From positions 1 to 19,179 of the forward strand of contig UQOJ01000040.1 of the NCBI GenBank assembly GCA_900542635.1: DNA of 19,179 bases. The letters are read 5' to 3'. Under the pieces are notes generated by a model, which had not been told where the DNA came from, did no database searches, and saw nothing but the letters and a program-made list of their open reading frames with translations. Position 1 is the stretch's first letter; every line of letters starts with the position of its first letter. The translations under genes and the position numbers were made by a program. The stretch comes from an uncultured Collinsella sp. (GTDB taxonomy: Bacteria; Actinomycetota; Coriobacteriia; Coriobacteriales; Coriobacteriaceae). Shown here in pieces: positions 7,136 through 14,182 of this stretch.

Positions 7136-7969
7136 ATGGCAGGCCTGTTCAACATCCTTAAGGTCACCGTCAGCGAGGACAAGATCTGCGCGCACGTGCT
7201 GGTGAACCCCGGCATGCCGCTTATGACCTCGGAGGACATCGAGGCCACGGCGCGCGTGTACTACCTGGTACCTGCGATTGCCAAGCATCTGTGCCTGGGC
7301 GATTCCGGTCGCGAGTTCCAGGACTGCATGGGCCAGACCGAGCTTTGCCATCTGCTGGAGCACGTGACGGTCGAGCTCATGAACGAGACCGGTCTCGCTG
7401 GCAGCATTTCGTGCGGCCGCACCCGCGTAAGCGAGCACGATGAGCGTGTCTTTGAGGTCGAGCTTTCGTGTCCCGATGACGCGCTGGCCATCGGCGCGCT
7501 GTCTTCGGCGACCTTTATGATGGATTGGGCCTATCTGCATGCCGACCAGCCCGCTCCCGATGTGGACGGTACGGTCACGGGCCTGCGCAACCTGGTGCTG
7601 GGCATGCGCGCCGAGGCCGAGGGTAAGAATCCTCACGAGGCCGTCGCCGCTGCGAACGGCGAAGATGCTGTCGAGGACGAGGGCGCTGACGAGGGCGATG
7701 TGCCGGTCGACGCCGAGCCCGTTGCCGATGCGACCGCCGAGCCCGTTCCCACCGAGCCCCAAGGCGTCCCCAACTTTGACGACGAGCCCCAGGTGGCGAT
7801 TGATACCGAGGGCGCGGTTGCCGAGAACCACGAGGCCTCCGCTGCCGTCTTTGGCGGTGCGGCGACGGTTCCGGCGGGGCCTGCGCATGAGGGCGGCCTG
7901 CCGCTCGTGGACGGCGCCGGCGAGGACCCGGGTGCCACGGTGGCCATGCCGGCTATGCCTCAGGAGTAG
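7136..7969 (+). CDS. Protein with a CphA N-terminal-like domain and acidic disordered tail
   Basis: A 277-residue protein of unknown function. Residues about 40-115 resemble the N-terminal domain of cyanophycin synthetase: VPAIAKHLC (45-53), then CHLLEHVTVELMNETG (71-86) in place of the family's HxxEHVALELQxLAG, and CGRTR (93-97) in place of GFGRTR, followed by a beta strand VFEVEL. The ATP-grasp and Mur-ligase-like domains that make cyanophycin are absent. Residues about 165-277 are Ala/Glu/Asp/Pro-rich and probably disordered. GGGGAGAG (7126-7133) sits directly before the ATG. It follows the CorC-type gene by 24 nt. In CphA this domain binds and presents the growing polymer. What it does alone here is not known. 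Confidence 0.6.
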   Translation: MAGLFNILKVTVSEDKICAHVLVNPGMPLMTSEDIEATARVYYLVPAIAKHLCLGDSGREFQDCMGQTELCHLLEHVTVELMNETGLAGSISCGRTRVSEHDERVFEVELSCPDDALAIGALSSATFMMDWAYLHADQPAPDVDGTVTGLRNLVLGMRAEAEGKNPHEAVAAANGEDAVEDEGADEGDVPVDAEPVADATAEPVPTEPQGVPNFDDEPQVAIDTEGAVAENHEASAAVFGGAATVPAGPAHEGGLPLVDGAGEDPGATVAMPAMPQE

Positions 7970-8048
7970 GCCTACGCGTTTATCACCATCACGTACCTGC
8001 GCCTTTGCCGTACGCAGATGAGCGGAGCGGCAAGTGATGCGCTGCGGG

Positions 8049-8054
8049 TATAAT
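8049..8054 (+). promoter_or_regulatory. Perfect -10 box before the YtxH gene
   Basis: TATAAT stands 52 nt before the ATG in an otherwise GC-rich spacer. No good -35 lies at the proper distance. An inverted repeat TTGCCG (8005-8010) / CGGCAA (8028-8033) lies just upstream and could bind a regulator. Confidence 0.55.
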
Positions 8055-8105
8055 GGACAGCATTCAAACGGTGGGCACCGACGTGCCCGCAGGAGAGGAA
8101 TGATC

Positions 8106-8495
8106 ATGGGTAAGACTTTCAGCTTTGTCTCCGGCGCACTTTTTGGTGCCGCTGCCGGTGCTATTGTCGGCGTTGCTCTGGCCCCGCGCTCGGGCGCCGA
8201 GACCCGCGCCATGGCTGCCGATATCGCCAACGACGCCTGGGACAATATGCGCGACACCTACGAGCACAGCGCCGAGGAGGCCCGTGCTGCGGTGAATGAC
8301 TTTGGCCCGATGGTCGACGCCAAGACCGACGACCTGCGCGCCAAGGTCGACCTGGCCCGCGAGCGCATGGACCAGCTGCGCGAGCAGTTCAACGACGCCA
8401 TTTCGGGCGGCAACGTGACGCCTGCCGCCGACGTCGTGGTCGAGAACGCCGTCGAGGCTGATACCGAGGCTGCGGAGCCCTCGACCGAGGCATAA
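8106..8495 (+). CDS. YtxH domain protein
   Basis: A 129-residue small protein. The N-terminus (residues about 5-30) is a glycine-rich hydrophobic helix, SGALFGAAAGAIVGVALAPRSG, typical of YtxH/gas-vesicle-GvpP-like proteins, followed by a charged amphipathic helical region (about 30-95) likely to form a coiled coil, and an acidic tail. The family is linked to general stress and envelope functions without a known reaction. AGGAG (8091-8095) is 10 nt from the ATG at 8106. The ATG at 8100, two codons earlier, is the alternative. Its stop overlaps the next start (TAATG), so the two proteins are translationally coupled. Confidence 0.85.
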   Translation: MGKTFSFVSGALFGAAAGAIVGVALAPRSGAETRAMAADIANDAWDNMRDTYEHSAEEARAAVNDFGPMVDAKTDDLRAKVDLARERMDQLREQFNDAISGGNVTPAADVVVENAVEADTEAAEPSTEA

Positions 8496-9250
8496 TGCGC
8501 GCCGGGGATTTTGTCGGCGCCAAGATCTATCGCAAGCCTACCGAGGACAAGCGCACCAAAAAGGACGGCACGCCGCGCAGCCCTAAAAAGCTCGGAAAGA
8601 TTCACTTTCCGGTCTTTACCCCGGGCGGTACGCGCGTGGTCGGCTTTATGGTCCGCCAGTCCGATATCGCGGGCATGATCGAGCGTCCCGACCGATTCGT
8701 AGCGCTCGACGCCATTGGTGTCTACGAGGGCGCCATTGCGGTCGATGACGTCAAGGGCACCTACGATGCCGCCGCCGCCAAGCGCCTCGACATCAACCTG
8801 GACGATTGCATCATCTGGGTCGGTATGGACGTGCGCACGGAATCGGGCGACGCCGTGGGCTATTGCTCGGACGTTGAGTTCAAGCCACGCTCGGGCATCG
8901 TGCAGGCATTCTATGTGACCGCCGGTGCTGCTTCGAGTGTTTTGGTTGGCGACACGCAGGTGCCGCCGACGATGCTGCGCGGCTACGAGAACGGCGCGAT
9001 GGTCGTCTCAGACGAGGTCAAGTCGCTCGGGTATTCGGGCGGTGCGGCTGCCAAGGCCGCAGAGGCCAGCGTCGTGGTGGGCGACAAGGTCAAAAAGGGC
9101 GCCAAGGTGCTCGACGACAAGGGATCGGTTGCCGTGGACAAGGGCAGTCGCGCACTGGGCAAGCAGCTCGGCAAGACGCGCGGCATGTTCAAGGCCTTTA
9201 AGGACGAATACCAAAAGGCGAGCGGAGGCTCGTCAAAAGCTACAAAATAG
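8495..9250 (+). CDS. Tandem PRC-barrel domain protein
   Basis: A 251-residue protein. Two PRC-barrel-like segments can be seen: about 30-85 (LGKIHFPVFTPGGTRVVGF ... VGVYEG-like strand) and about 105-170 (WVGMDVRTESGDAVGYCSDV ... GAMVVSDEV). The remaining 80 residues are Lys/Ala/Gly-rich with repeated short units such as VGDKVKKGAKVLDDKG and no membrane helix. PRC barrels are small adaptor beta-barrels that bind proteins or RNA. The ATG shares one base with the YtxH stop, so stoichiometric expression with that protein is likely, and a physical partnership is a reasonable guess. A second PRC-barrel protein is encoded at 11050-12894. Confidence 0.78.
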   Translation: MRAGDFVGAKIYRKPTEDKRTKKDGTPRSPKKLGKIHFPVFTPGGTRVVGFMVRQSDIAGMIERPDRFVALDAIGVYEGAIAVDDVKGTYDAAAAKRLDINLDDCIIWVGMDVRTESGDAVGYCSDVEFKPRSGIVQAFYVTAGAASSVLVGDTQVPPTMLRGYENGAMVVSDEVKSLGYSGGAAAKAAEASVVVGDKVKKGAKVLDDKGSVAVDKGSRALGKQLGKTRGMFKAFKDEYQKASGGSSKATK

Positions 9251-9271
9251 CGACGTACCAAATGATGGGAG

Positions 9272-9308
9272 GCAAGCCGGAGACCTGTTGCTCCGGCTTG
9301 CTGTGTTT
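9272..9308 (+). terminator. Terminator or attenuator after the PRC-barrel gene
   Basis: An 11-bp perfect stem (GCAAGCCGGAG at 9272-9282, CTCCGGCTTGC at 9291-9301) has an 8-nt loop and is followed by TGTGTTT. The T-tract is mediocre and the next start is only 14 nt away, so it may be partly read through into the deacetylase gene. Confidence 0.65.
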
Positions 9309-9322
9309 ATGGGGGAGGGCAC

Positions 9323-10729
9323 ATGCGCCAAAACGGATCCAACTTAAACGGGCGTTCGGGTGCGCGTCCGACGGCGCGCCGCGACCTGGGGCAGCTGCCC
9401 AGCGGTCAGCGCCGCCGTCACCGTAAACCCGGCGCGATGTATCTCAACCATAGCCGCGGCTTTAGCGATCGCAGCGCGCGCATCGGCAACAGCCGCACAC
9501 CCCGTCGTTCGTCTCGCCTGCCCTATGCGCTCATCGCCGTGGGTTGCGCGCTCGTGCTGTTTATCGCTGCCGTCGTGGGCTACGTCAACCGCAGTGTGGA
9601 CGTGGAGCTCAACGGCCAGAAGACCGCGGTGCGCGTGGGCTCTACGCTGCAGAATCTCATCGACGAACAGGATTTGACTGACACCTACGACGCAGGCGAC
9701 CTGCTGGCCGTCGATGACAGCGTGCTCAAGCGCCATGGGGGCGAAAAACTGTCGGTGAAGGTCGACGGCAAGCGCGTGAAACAGGGCAAATGGGATAGCC
9801 GCGAACTTGAGGGCGGCGAGAAGGTGACGGTCAAGGATGGCCGTAACACCTACGAGAAACACGAGGTTCAGGCTGCGGTTATCGAGCCCAGGCTCAAGGT
9901 CGAGGGCACGGGCGCTATCGAGTATGTGCAGACATGGGGTGTCCAGGGCCGATCCGAGGTGTGGGTTGGTGAGCAGTCGGGCAAGACGCAAGACCGCGGC
10001 GAGGTTGTGCCCGCCACCGATTGCGTTGTTGCGTGCGCCAGCGTGGCGCCCAAGGGCAACAAAAAGTACGTGGCGCTGACGTTTGACGAGGGTCCGAGCG
10101 GCGCTACCAAGCAGATCTTGCAGGTGCTCAAGGAAAAGGGCGTCACCGCGACGTTCTTCCTTTCGGGCGATGCGGCCGAGGCCTCGCCTGCCACGGCCAA
10201 GGCGATTGTCGATGCCGGGTGCGAGATCGGATCCAACAGCTACAGCGACGATTCGCTCAAGGGTCAGGACCGTGAGGCGGTACGCGAACAGATCACGAAA
10301 GGCACCGATGCGATTAAGTCGGCGACCGGCGTGAAGACGATGCTGCTGCGTGCTCCCTACGCTGCCTTTGACGAGCAAAACTGGATTGATGCGATGGACC
10401 TGGTCTCCGCCGTGGTCTCGTGGAATATCGACTCGGGCGACTGGCTGCTCAACGGTGCCGACGAACAGGTCTCGACGGTGCTCGATTCGGTGACGCCGGG
10501 CAATATCGTGCTGCTCACCGATAGAGACGAATGCGCCGAGCAGACGCTCGAAGCGCTGCCGCAGATTATCGATGGCCTTGTCGCCGATGGCTACAAGATC
10601 GTGACGCTGAGTGACCTGGTCAAGACGGACACGTCGCTGAGCAAAAAGCTCACCTCGCTGACGAAGGTCACCATGCCCAAGGACGCCGTGTTCCCCCAGC
10701 TCGCCGAAAATGACGACACCACGGAATAG
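9323..10729 (+). CDS. Membrane-anchored polysaccharide deacetylase-like protein, catalytic site degenerate
   Basis: A 468-residue protein. It has an Arg-rich cytoplasmic N-terminus (1-66), a membrane helix (about 67-88), a small beta domain (about 92-185) resembling the DUF348/G5-type modules of cell-wall proteins, and a NodB homology domain (about 248-435). The fold motifs are recognisable: TFDEGP (253-258), GCEIGSNSYSDD (299-310), RAPY (343-346), WNIDSGDW (367-374), IVLLTD (395-400). Family members remove acetyl groups from peptidoglycan or chitin using one Asp and two His to hold a metal. Here the second Asp of TFDDGP is Glu256, the two His of the H-x3-H motif are Asn305 and Asp309, and the His of the last motif is Thr399. 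It is therefore probably not an active deacetylase. The frame is intact. The ATG at 9323 follows a GGGGGAGGG ribosome site. The stop overlaps a palindromic repeat. Confidence 0.85.
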   Translation: MRQNGSNLNGRSGARPTARRDLGQLPSGQRRRHRKPGAMYLNHSRGFSDRSARIGNSRTPRRSSRLPYALIAVGCALVLFIAAVVGYVNRSVDVELNGQKTAVRVGSTLQNLIDEQDLTDTYDAGDLLAVDDSVLKRHGGEKLSVKVDGKRVKQGKWDSRELEGGEKVTVKDGRNTYEKHEVQAAVIEPRLKVEGTGAIEYVQTWGVQGRSEVWVGEQSGKTQDRGEVVPATDCVVACASVAPKGNKKYVALTFDEGPSGATKQILQVLKEKGVTATFFLSGDAAEASPATAKAIVDAGCEIGSNSYSDDSLKGQDREAVREQITKGTDAIKSATGVKTMLLRAPYAAFDEQNWIDAMDLVSAVVSWNIDSGDWLLNGADEQVSTVLDSVTPGNIVLLTDRDECAEQTLEALPQIIDGLVADGYKIVTLSDLVKTDTSLSKKLTSLTKVTMPKDAVFPQLAENDDTTE

Positions 10730-10754
10730 TCGTTTAAAAATGTCCCCAATGACT
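10728..10754 (-). repeat. 27-bp palindromic repeat, GGGGAC core, copy 3
   Basis: Read on the minus strand: AGTCATT, core GGGGACATTTTTA, arm AACGACT. It has the same length, core and arms as the copies at 2303 and 2344, and it overlaps the last two bases of the deacetylase stop codon. Nothing else of note lies between it and the promoter at 10830. Confidence 0.72.
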
Positions 10755-10829
10755 ATGTCACGGATGCGTCAGCGTTTGGTATGCCTGCAATGTGCAGCGC
10801 ATAAATTCGGCGCCACGGCGCGATGCTGA

Positions 10830-10838
10830 TGCTATAGT
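10830..10838 (+). promoter_or_regulatory. Extended -10 promoter of the MgtE-like/NRAMP operon
   Basis: TG-C-TATAGT (10830-10838) has the same extended -10 form as the promoter at 4900-4908. No good -35 is seen. Transcription should start near 10845, which leaves a leader of about 205 nt. Confidence 0.6.
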
Positions 10839-10844
10839 TACTGC

Positions 10845-11033
10845 GGATAACAAGGGTCAAGAGAAAGGTTACAGGTGAAATCCAAACCTCGACCATACAG
10901 TCGATGACCCCTTGCAGGTGCTTCTTGCGCATGCACGGGGTGTGAGCGCCGAGCGGTGTGCCGCCCGCGCATGCGTATACATATCCAGAAGTCCACGGAG
11001 CGTGCGCTATCACGGCCGCAGCCCGAAGGAATA
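10845..11033 (+). promoter_or_regulatory. Long structured leader of the MgtE-like/NRAMP operon, candidate metal-sensing RNA
   Basis: The leader can fold into two parts. The first is a three-way junction: CAAGGGTCA (10851-10859) closes on TGACCCCTTG (10905-10914, one bulged C) around hairpins AGGTT/AACCT (10866-10870, 10885-10889) and TCGAC/GTCGA (10889-10893, 10900-10904, sharing one base). The second is a 9-bp stem, TGCGCATGC (10926-10934) with GCATGCGTA (10969-10977), that encloses the hairpin GCGG-TGTG-CCGC (10953-10964). I do not recognise it as a known riboswitch class. The conserved strings I recall for the M-box are missing. Its position before magnesium-related genes makes control by Mg2+ the simplest hypothesis. 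I see no U-rich terminator inside it. Confidence 0.5.
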
Positions 11034-11066
11034 ATGATGGGGAGCACCATTGAATTATCTGAGTGA
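11034..11066 (+). CDS. Possible 10-codon upstream ORF overlapping the MgtE-like start
   Basis: ATG ATG at 11034-11039 follows AAGGA (11026-11030) and encodes MMGSTIELSE, ending TGA at 11064-11066. It overlaps the TTG start of the MgtE-like gene in another frame and stops one base before an in-frame ATG (11068). It could compete with or couple to translation of that gene. There is no other evidence that it is translated. Confidence 0.25.
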   Translation: MMGSTIELSE

Positions 11067-12894
11067 GATGCTCAAGTTGCCGGTCTTGGACGTCGATGGC
11101 GAAAAGCTCGGCGTAGTGAACGATTTTGGCATTGCCACCGGCGAAGTTTTTCCGCACGTGACGTCGCTCGCGTTCCGCGGACCCGGCAAGACGCCGTTTA
11201 TGATCAGCTGGCGCAAATGGGTCGACCGTATCGACGAGACGGGTGTACACCTTAAGACGTCGGCCACCGAAATCCGTTTTTCGTACCTGCAGCCGACCGA
11301 ACTCTTGCTTGCCCGCGACGTTCTCAACAAGCAGATTGTCGACACGCAGGGCATGAAGGTCGTGCGCGTAAACGACATCAAGTTTTCCATGTCGGGCGAA
11401 AACCAGCTGCGCCTGCTGGGCGCCGAGGTTGGTGCTCGCGGTCTGCTACGCGCCATCAGCCCCGCGCTCGAGCATATCGTCGAAGGCTTTATGAAGCACC
11501 TGGGCAAGCCGCTCAGTGAGGACATCATCGCTTGGTCCTACATGGACCTGCTCGACCGCTCGACCAAGAACATTCAACTCTCGGTGTCGCACAAGACGCT
11601 CGGCGAGCTGCACCCTGCCGACATTGCCGACATCATCGAGCAGCTCGACCCGCGCCTGCGTGCGCAGGTGTTCGCGCAGCTCGATACTGCCCAGGCCGCC
11701 GAGGCCATCTCGGAGTTCGATGACGACGAGCTTATGACCGAGATGCTCGAGGGCCTGTCCGACACGGACGCATCGTCGATGCTGGCCATGATGGACCCGG
11801 ACGACGCCGCCGACCTGATCGACGAGCTCGATTACGAGAAGGCCGAGAAGCTCCTGCGCCTGATGGGCGTCAAGGAGGAGAAGGCGATTCGTAACCTGCT
11901 GGGGTATGAGGACAACACCGCCGGCCGCATCATGACCTCGGAGTTTGTCTCGCTGCCCGCCACGGCGACGGTCGGCGATGCCATCGAGGCGATTCGCAAA
12001 CTCGATGAGGACTTCGAGAGTGTCTACTACGTCTATACCGAGGATCCGAGCGGCATGCTGACCGGCGTGCTTTCGCTGCGCACGCTGATCGTAGCCGACC
12101 GCGACGCCACGCTGGGTCAGCTGGCCTATCGCGACCTGGTCTATGTGTCGCCCGACGAGGACCAGGAAGACGTAACGGACGAGATGACCAAGTACGACCT
12201 GGTTGCCATCCCTGTCTGCGACGAGAACCGTCATATCCTGGGTATCGTGACCTTCGACGACGCCATGGACGTTATCGCCGAGGAGCATCAGGAGGACCTG
12301 CAGATCGCCGGTGTCGGCTCGGGCGATAGCGCGTCGGACGACTCGACGAACGTGCTCAGCTGGTTCGTGCATCGTCAGTACTGGGTCGTCGTGTGGGGCA
12401 TCGCCTCGTGCATTATGGCGACGGTGCTGGGGACGGCGCTGGGCTCCGCGCATCTGGTGGTGTTCCCCATGTGCGCCATGCCGCTCGTGCTGCTGGCGGC
12501 CTCGCGCATGGTGTCGTTCGTCAAGAACTACTTCCTGGAGTATGACGGTCACGACGACGAGCCCAAGCCGTATCTGGGGTTCTTCTTCCAGAGCACGGGC
12601 ATGGGCCTGATTCTGTCGCTCGTGACCTACCTGTGCGCCCAGCTGGTGCGCACCGCCGCGTTCCCCGATGCGCCCATGTTTGAGGAGCAACTCTTTACGG
12701 GGTGCTTTAATATCGCTGCCATCATTTGCCTGGTTGGCAACATGAGCGCCGTGATTTACCTGATGGTGCTGTTCTGGCGTGACGAGCATGACCTCAACAC
12801 GTCGGGCACTGCCATGAACGTTATTGCCGTCATGATCTCGTGCGTAGCGTACTGCGCCGCTGCGGTGCTGCTCACCATGTCGGTCATGGGTTAG
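11050..12894 (+). CDS. PRC-barrel / MgtE_N / CBS protein with degenerate MgtE-like membrane domain
   Basis: A 614-residue protein. In order: a PRC-barrel (about 1-75) and a second similar segment (about 85-170), the helical MgtE N domain (about 187-272, LHPADIADIIEQLD, MDPDDAADLIDEL), two CBS domains (about 293-415, starting AGRIMTSEFVSL), and five membrane helices (about 444-612). In true MgtE channels the N and CBS domains bind Mg2+ and gate the pore. The membrane part here lacks the GxGGNxGxQ motif and the pore aspartate of the last helix (MNVIAVMISCVAY in that place), so it may be a sensor or accessory subunit, not a channel. The start is TTG at 11050, with GGGGAG (11039-11044) 5 nt upstream and the NYLSE sequence typical of PRC starts. 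The next gene follows after 8 nt. Confidence 0.85.
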   Translation: MNYLSEMLKLPVLDVDGEKLGVVNDFGIATGEVFPHVTSLAFRGPGKTPFMISWRKWVDRIDETGVHLKTSATEIRFSYLQPTELLLARDVLNKQIVDTQGMKVVRVNDIKFSMSGENQLRLLGAEVGARGLLRAISPALEHIVEGFMKHLGKPLSEDIIAWSYMDLLDRSTKNIQLSVSHKTLGELHPADIADIIEQLDPRLRAQVFAQLDTAQAAEAISEFDDDELMTEMLEGLSDTDASSMLAMMDPDDAADLIDELDYEKAEKLLRLMGVKEEKAIRNLLGYEDNTAGRIMTSEFVSLPATATVGDAIEAIRKLDEDFESVYYVYTEDPSGMLTGVLSLRTLIVADRDATLGQLAYRDLVYVSPDEDQEDVTDEMTKYDLVAIPVCDENRHILGIVTFDDAMDVIAEEHQEDLQIAGVGSGDSASDDSTNVLSWFVHRQYWVVVWGIASCIMATVLGTALGSAHLVVFPMCAMPLVLLAASRMVSFVKNYFLEYDGHDDEPKPYLGFFFQSTGMGLILSLVTYLCAQLVRTAAFPDAPMFEEQLFTGCFNIAAIICLVGNMSAVIYLMVLFWRDEHDLNTSGTAMNVIAVMISCVAYCAAAVLLTMSVMG

Positions 12895-12902
12895 GTGGTC
12901 GC

Positions 12903-14165
12903 GTGCAAAATACCAAGCAAAAGTCGGGCACCAAGCAAAAGTTGACCATCGCGGCCATCTTTGGCGCTATGGGTCCCGGCCTGCTGGCGGCGCTTTCGGG
13001 CAATGACGCCGGCGGCATTGCAACGTATTCCAGCGCGGGCGCCAGCTATGGCTACAAGATGCTCTGGATGCTTCCCGTCATGACTGTGCTGCTCATCGTG
13101 ACGCAGGAGACCGCGGCGCGCTGCGGCTGCGTCACGGGCAAGGGCTTGGCATCGCTCATTCGCGAGCGCTTTGGCGTGCGCAAGAGTGTACTTGCTATGG
13201 CGGCGCTGTTGATCGCCAACACGGCTGTGACCATTTCGGAGTTTGCGGGCATCGCCAGCGGCCTTGCCCTCTTTGGCGTGCCGGCGAGCATCTCGGTGCC
13301 GTTGGTGGCGCTGCTGGTGTGGATGCTTACCATGTCGGGTAGTTTCCAGCGCATCGAGAAGATTTTGCTGCTGGTGAGCTGCGTGTTCGTGACCTATATC
13401 GTCGCTGCATTTATGGCTGGCCCCAACTGGGGTGAGGTCGCGGTCGACTTGGTCGTGCCTAACATTCAAAATGACCCCAGCTACGTGTCGCTCGTGGTCG
13501 CAACGATCGGTACCACCATCGCGCCGTGGATGATTTTCTTGGCGCAGAACAACGTGGTCGATAAGAACGCGGGCGAGGACGATATCGTGCTGCAGCGCAT
13601 CGATACCGTGAGCGGCTCGCTTGCCGCCGATGTCATTGCCGGCTTTATTATCATCACGACTGGTACGGTGTTGTTCCCGGCGGGCATTCAGATTAGCGAT
13701 GCTGCCGATGCTGCCCGTGCGCTGGAGCCTATTGCGGGTCAGTGGTCCACGGTACTGTTTGCCTCGGGCCTGGTCGCGGCGAGCTTCTTGGCTGCCTGCG
13801 TGCTGCCGGGCGTTACGTCGAGCGCTATCTGCGAGGCATTTGGCTGGGAGCGCGGTGCCGACCGCAGCTGGGACGAGGCCCCGGTCTATCGCGGCATCAT
13901 TACGGCCATTATCGGTATCTCTGCCGTGCTGGTGCTTATGCCCGGCGTCGATCTGTTCCAGATTATGATGACCTCGCAGGTCATCAATGGCGTGCTACTG
14001 CCCGTGGTTCTGGTGTTCCAGGTGGTTATTGCCGCTGACCGTCACATTATGGGTGCCAACCGCAACGGCCGCGTGTGGAATGTGCTCACTTGGGCGACTA
14101 TCGGTGTGATTACGGTGCTCACGGTCGTCATGTTTGTTCTGCAGGCGATGGGTTACAGCGCTTAG
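12903..14165 (+). CDS. NRAMP (SLC11) family transporter, NRMT-like, probable Mg2+ uptake
   Basis: A 420-residue protein with about 11 membrane helices. The NRAMP framework is clear: MGPGLLAALSGNDAGGIATY (23-42) is helix 1 and IGTTIAPWMIFLAQN (202-216) is helix 6. The helix 1 metal motif DPGN reads D35-A-G-G38, and the helix 6 A-x-x-M-P-H motif reads T204-T-I-A207-P-W209, so the methionine that favours transition metals over Mg2+ and Ca2+ is gone. Such changes define NRAMP-related magnesium transporters, one of which is characterised from Eggerthella lenta. Mg2+ (and Mn2+) uptake is therefore more likely than Fe/Mn specificity. The start is GTG at 12903 with AGGTGG (12893-12898) overlapping the upstream stop. 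It is co-transcribed with the MgtE-like gene and ends before a good terminator. Confidence 0.88.
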   Translation: MQNTKQKSGTKQKLTIAAIFGAMGPGLLAALSGNDAGGIATYSSAGASYGYKMLWMLPVMTVLLIVTQETAARCGCVTGKGLASLIRERFGVRKSVLAMAALLIANTAVTISEFAGIASGLALFGVPASISVPLVALLVWMLTMSGSFQRIEKILLLVSCVFVTYIVAAFMAGPNWGEVAVDLVVPNIQNDPSYVSLVVATIGTTIAPWMIFLAQNNVVDKNAGEDDIVLQRIDTVSGSLAADVIAGFIIITTGTVLFPAGIQISDAADAARALEPIAGQWSTVLFASGLVAASFLAACVLPGVTSSAICEAFGWERGADRSWDEAPVYRGIITAIIGISAVLVLMPGVDLFQIMMTSQVINGVLLPVVLVFQVVIAADRHIMGANRNGRVWNVLTWATIGVITVLTVVMFVLQAMGYSA

Positions 14166-14182
14166 CGCCTCTTTTGGACTCC

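Noticed and set aside
5696..8257. 853-codon open frame on the minus strand
   Set aside because: It is the mirror of three genuine plus-strand genes with recognisable domains. GC-rich third positions suppress stops on the opposite strand. Its translation is rich in His/Arg/Gly/Val without any domain.
9323..10729. Deacetylase gene as a pseudogene
   Set aside because: No frameshift or stop, full-length fold, a strong ribosome site, and substitutions limited to the active site argue for a functional pseudoenzyme, not decay.
10904..10945. 13-codon leader peptide in the MgtE-like leader
   Set aside because: The ATG lies inside predicted stems and has no ribosome site. A frame of this length arises easily by chance.
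10845..11033. Canonical M-box (ykoK) magnesium riboswitch
   Set aside because: The conserved strings I recall for this class (such as AGGTGAGGCTCC) are not found. Only a weak AGGTGA-like match occurs at 10873, which is not enough.
11446..12789. 447-codon frame antisense to the MgtE-like gene
   Set aside because: Shadow of the CBS and MgtE_N coding sequence, with no ribosome site or domain.
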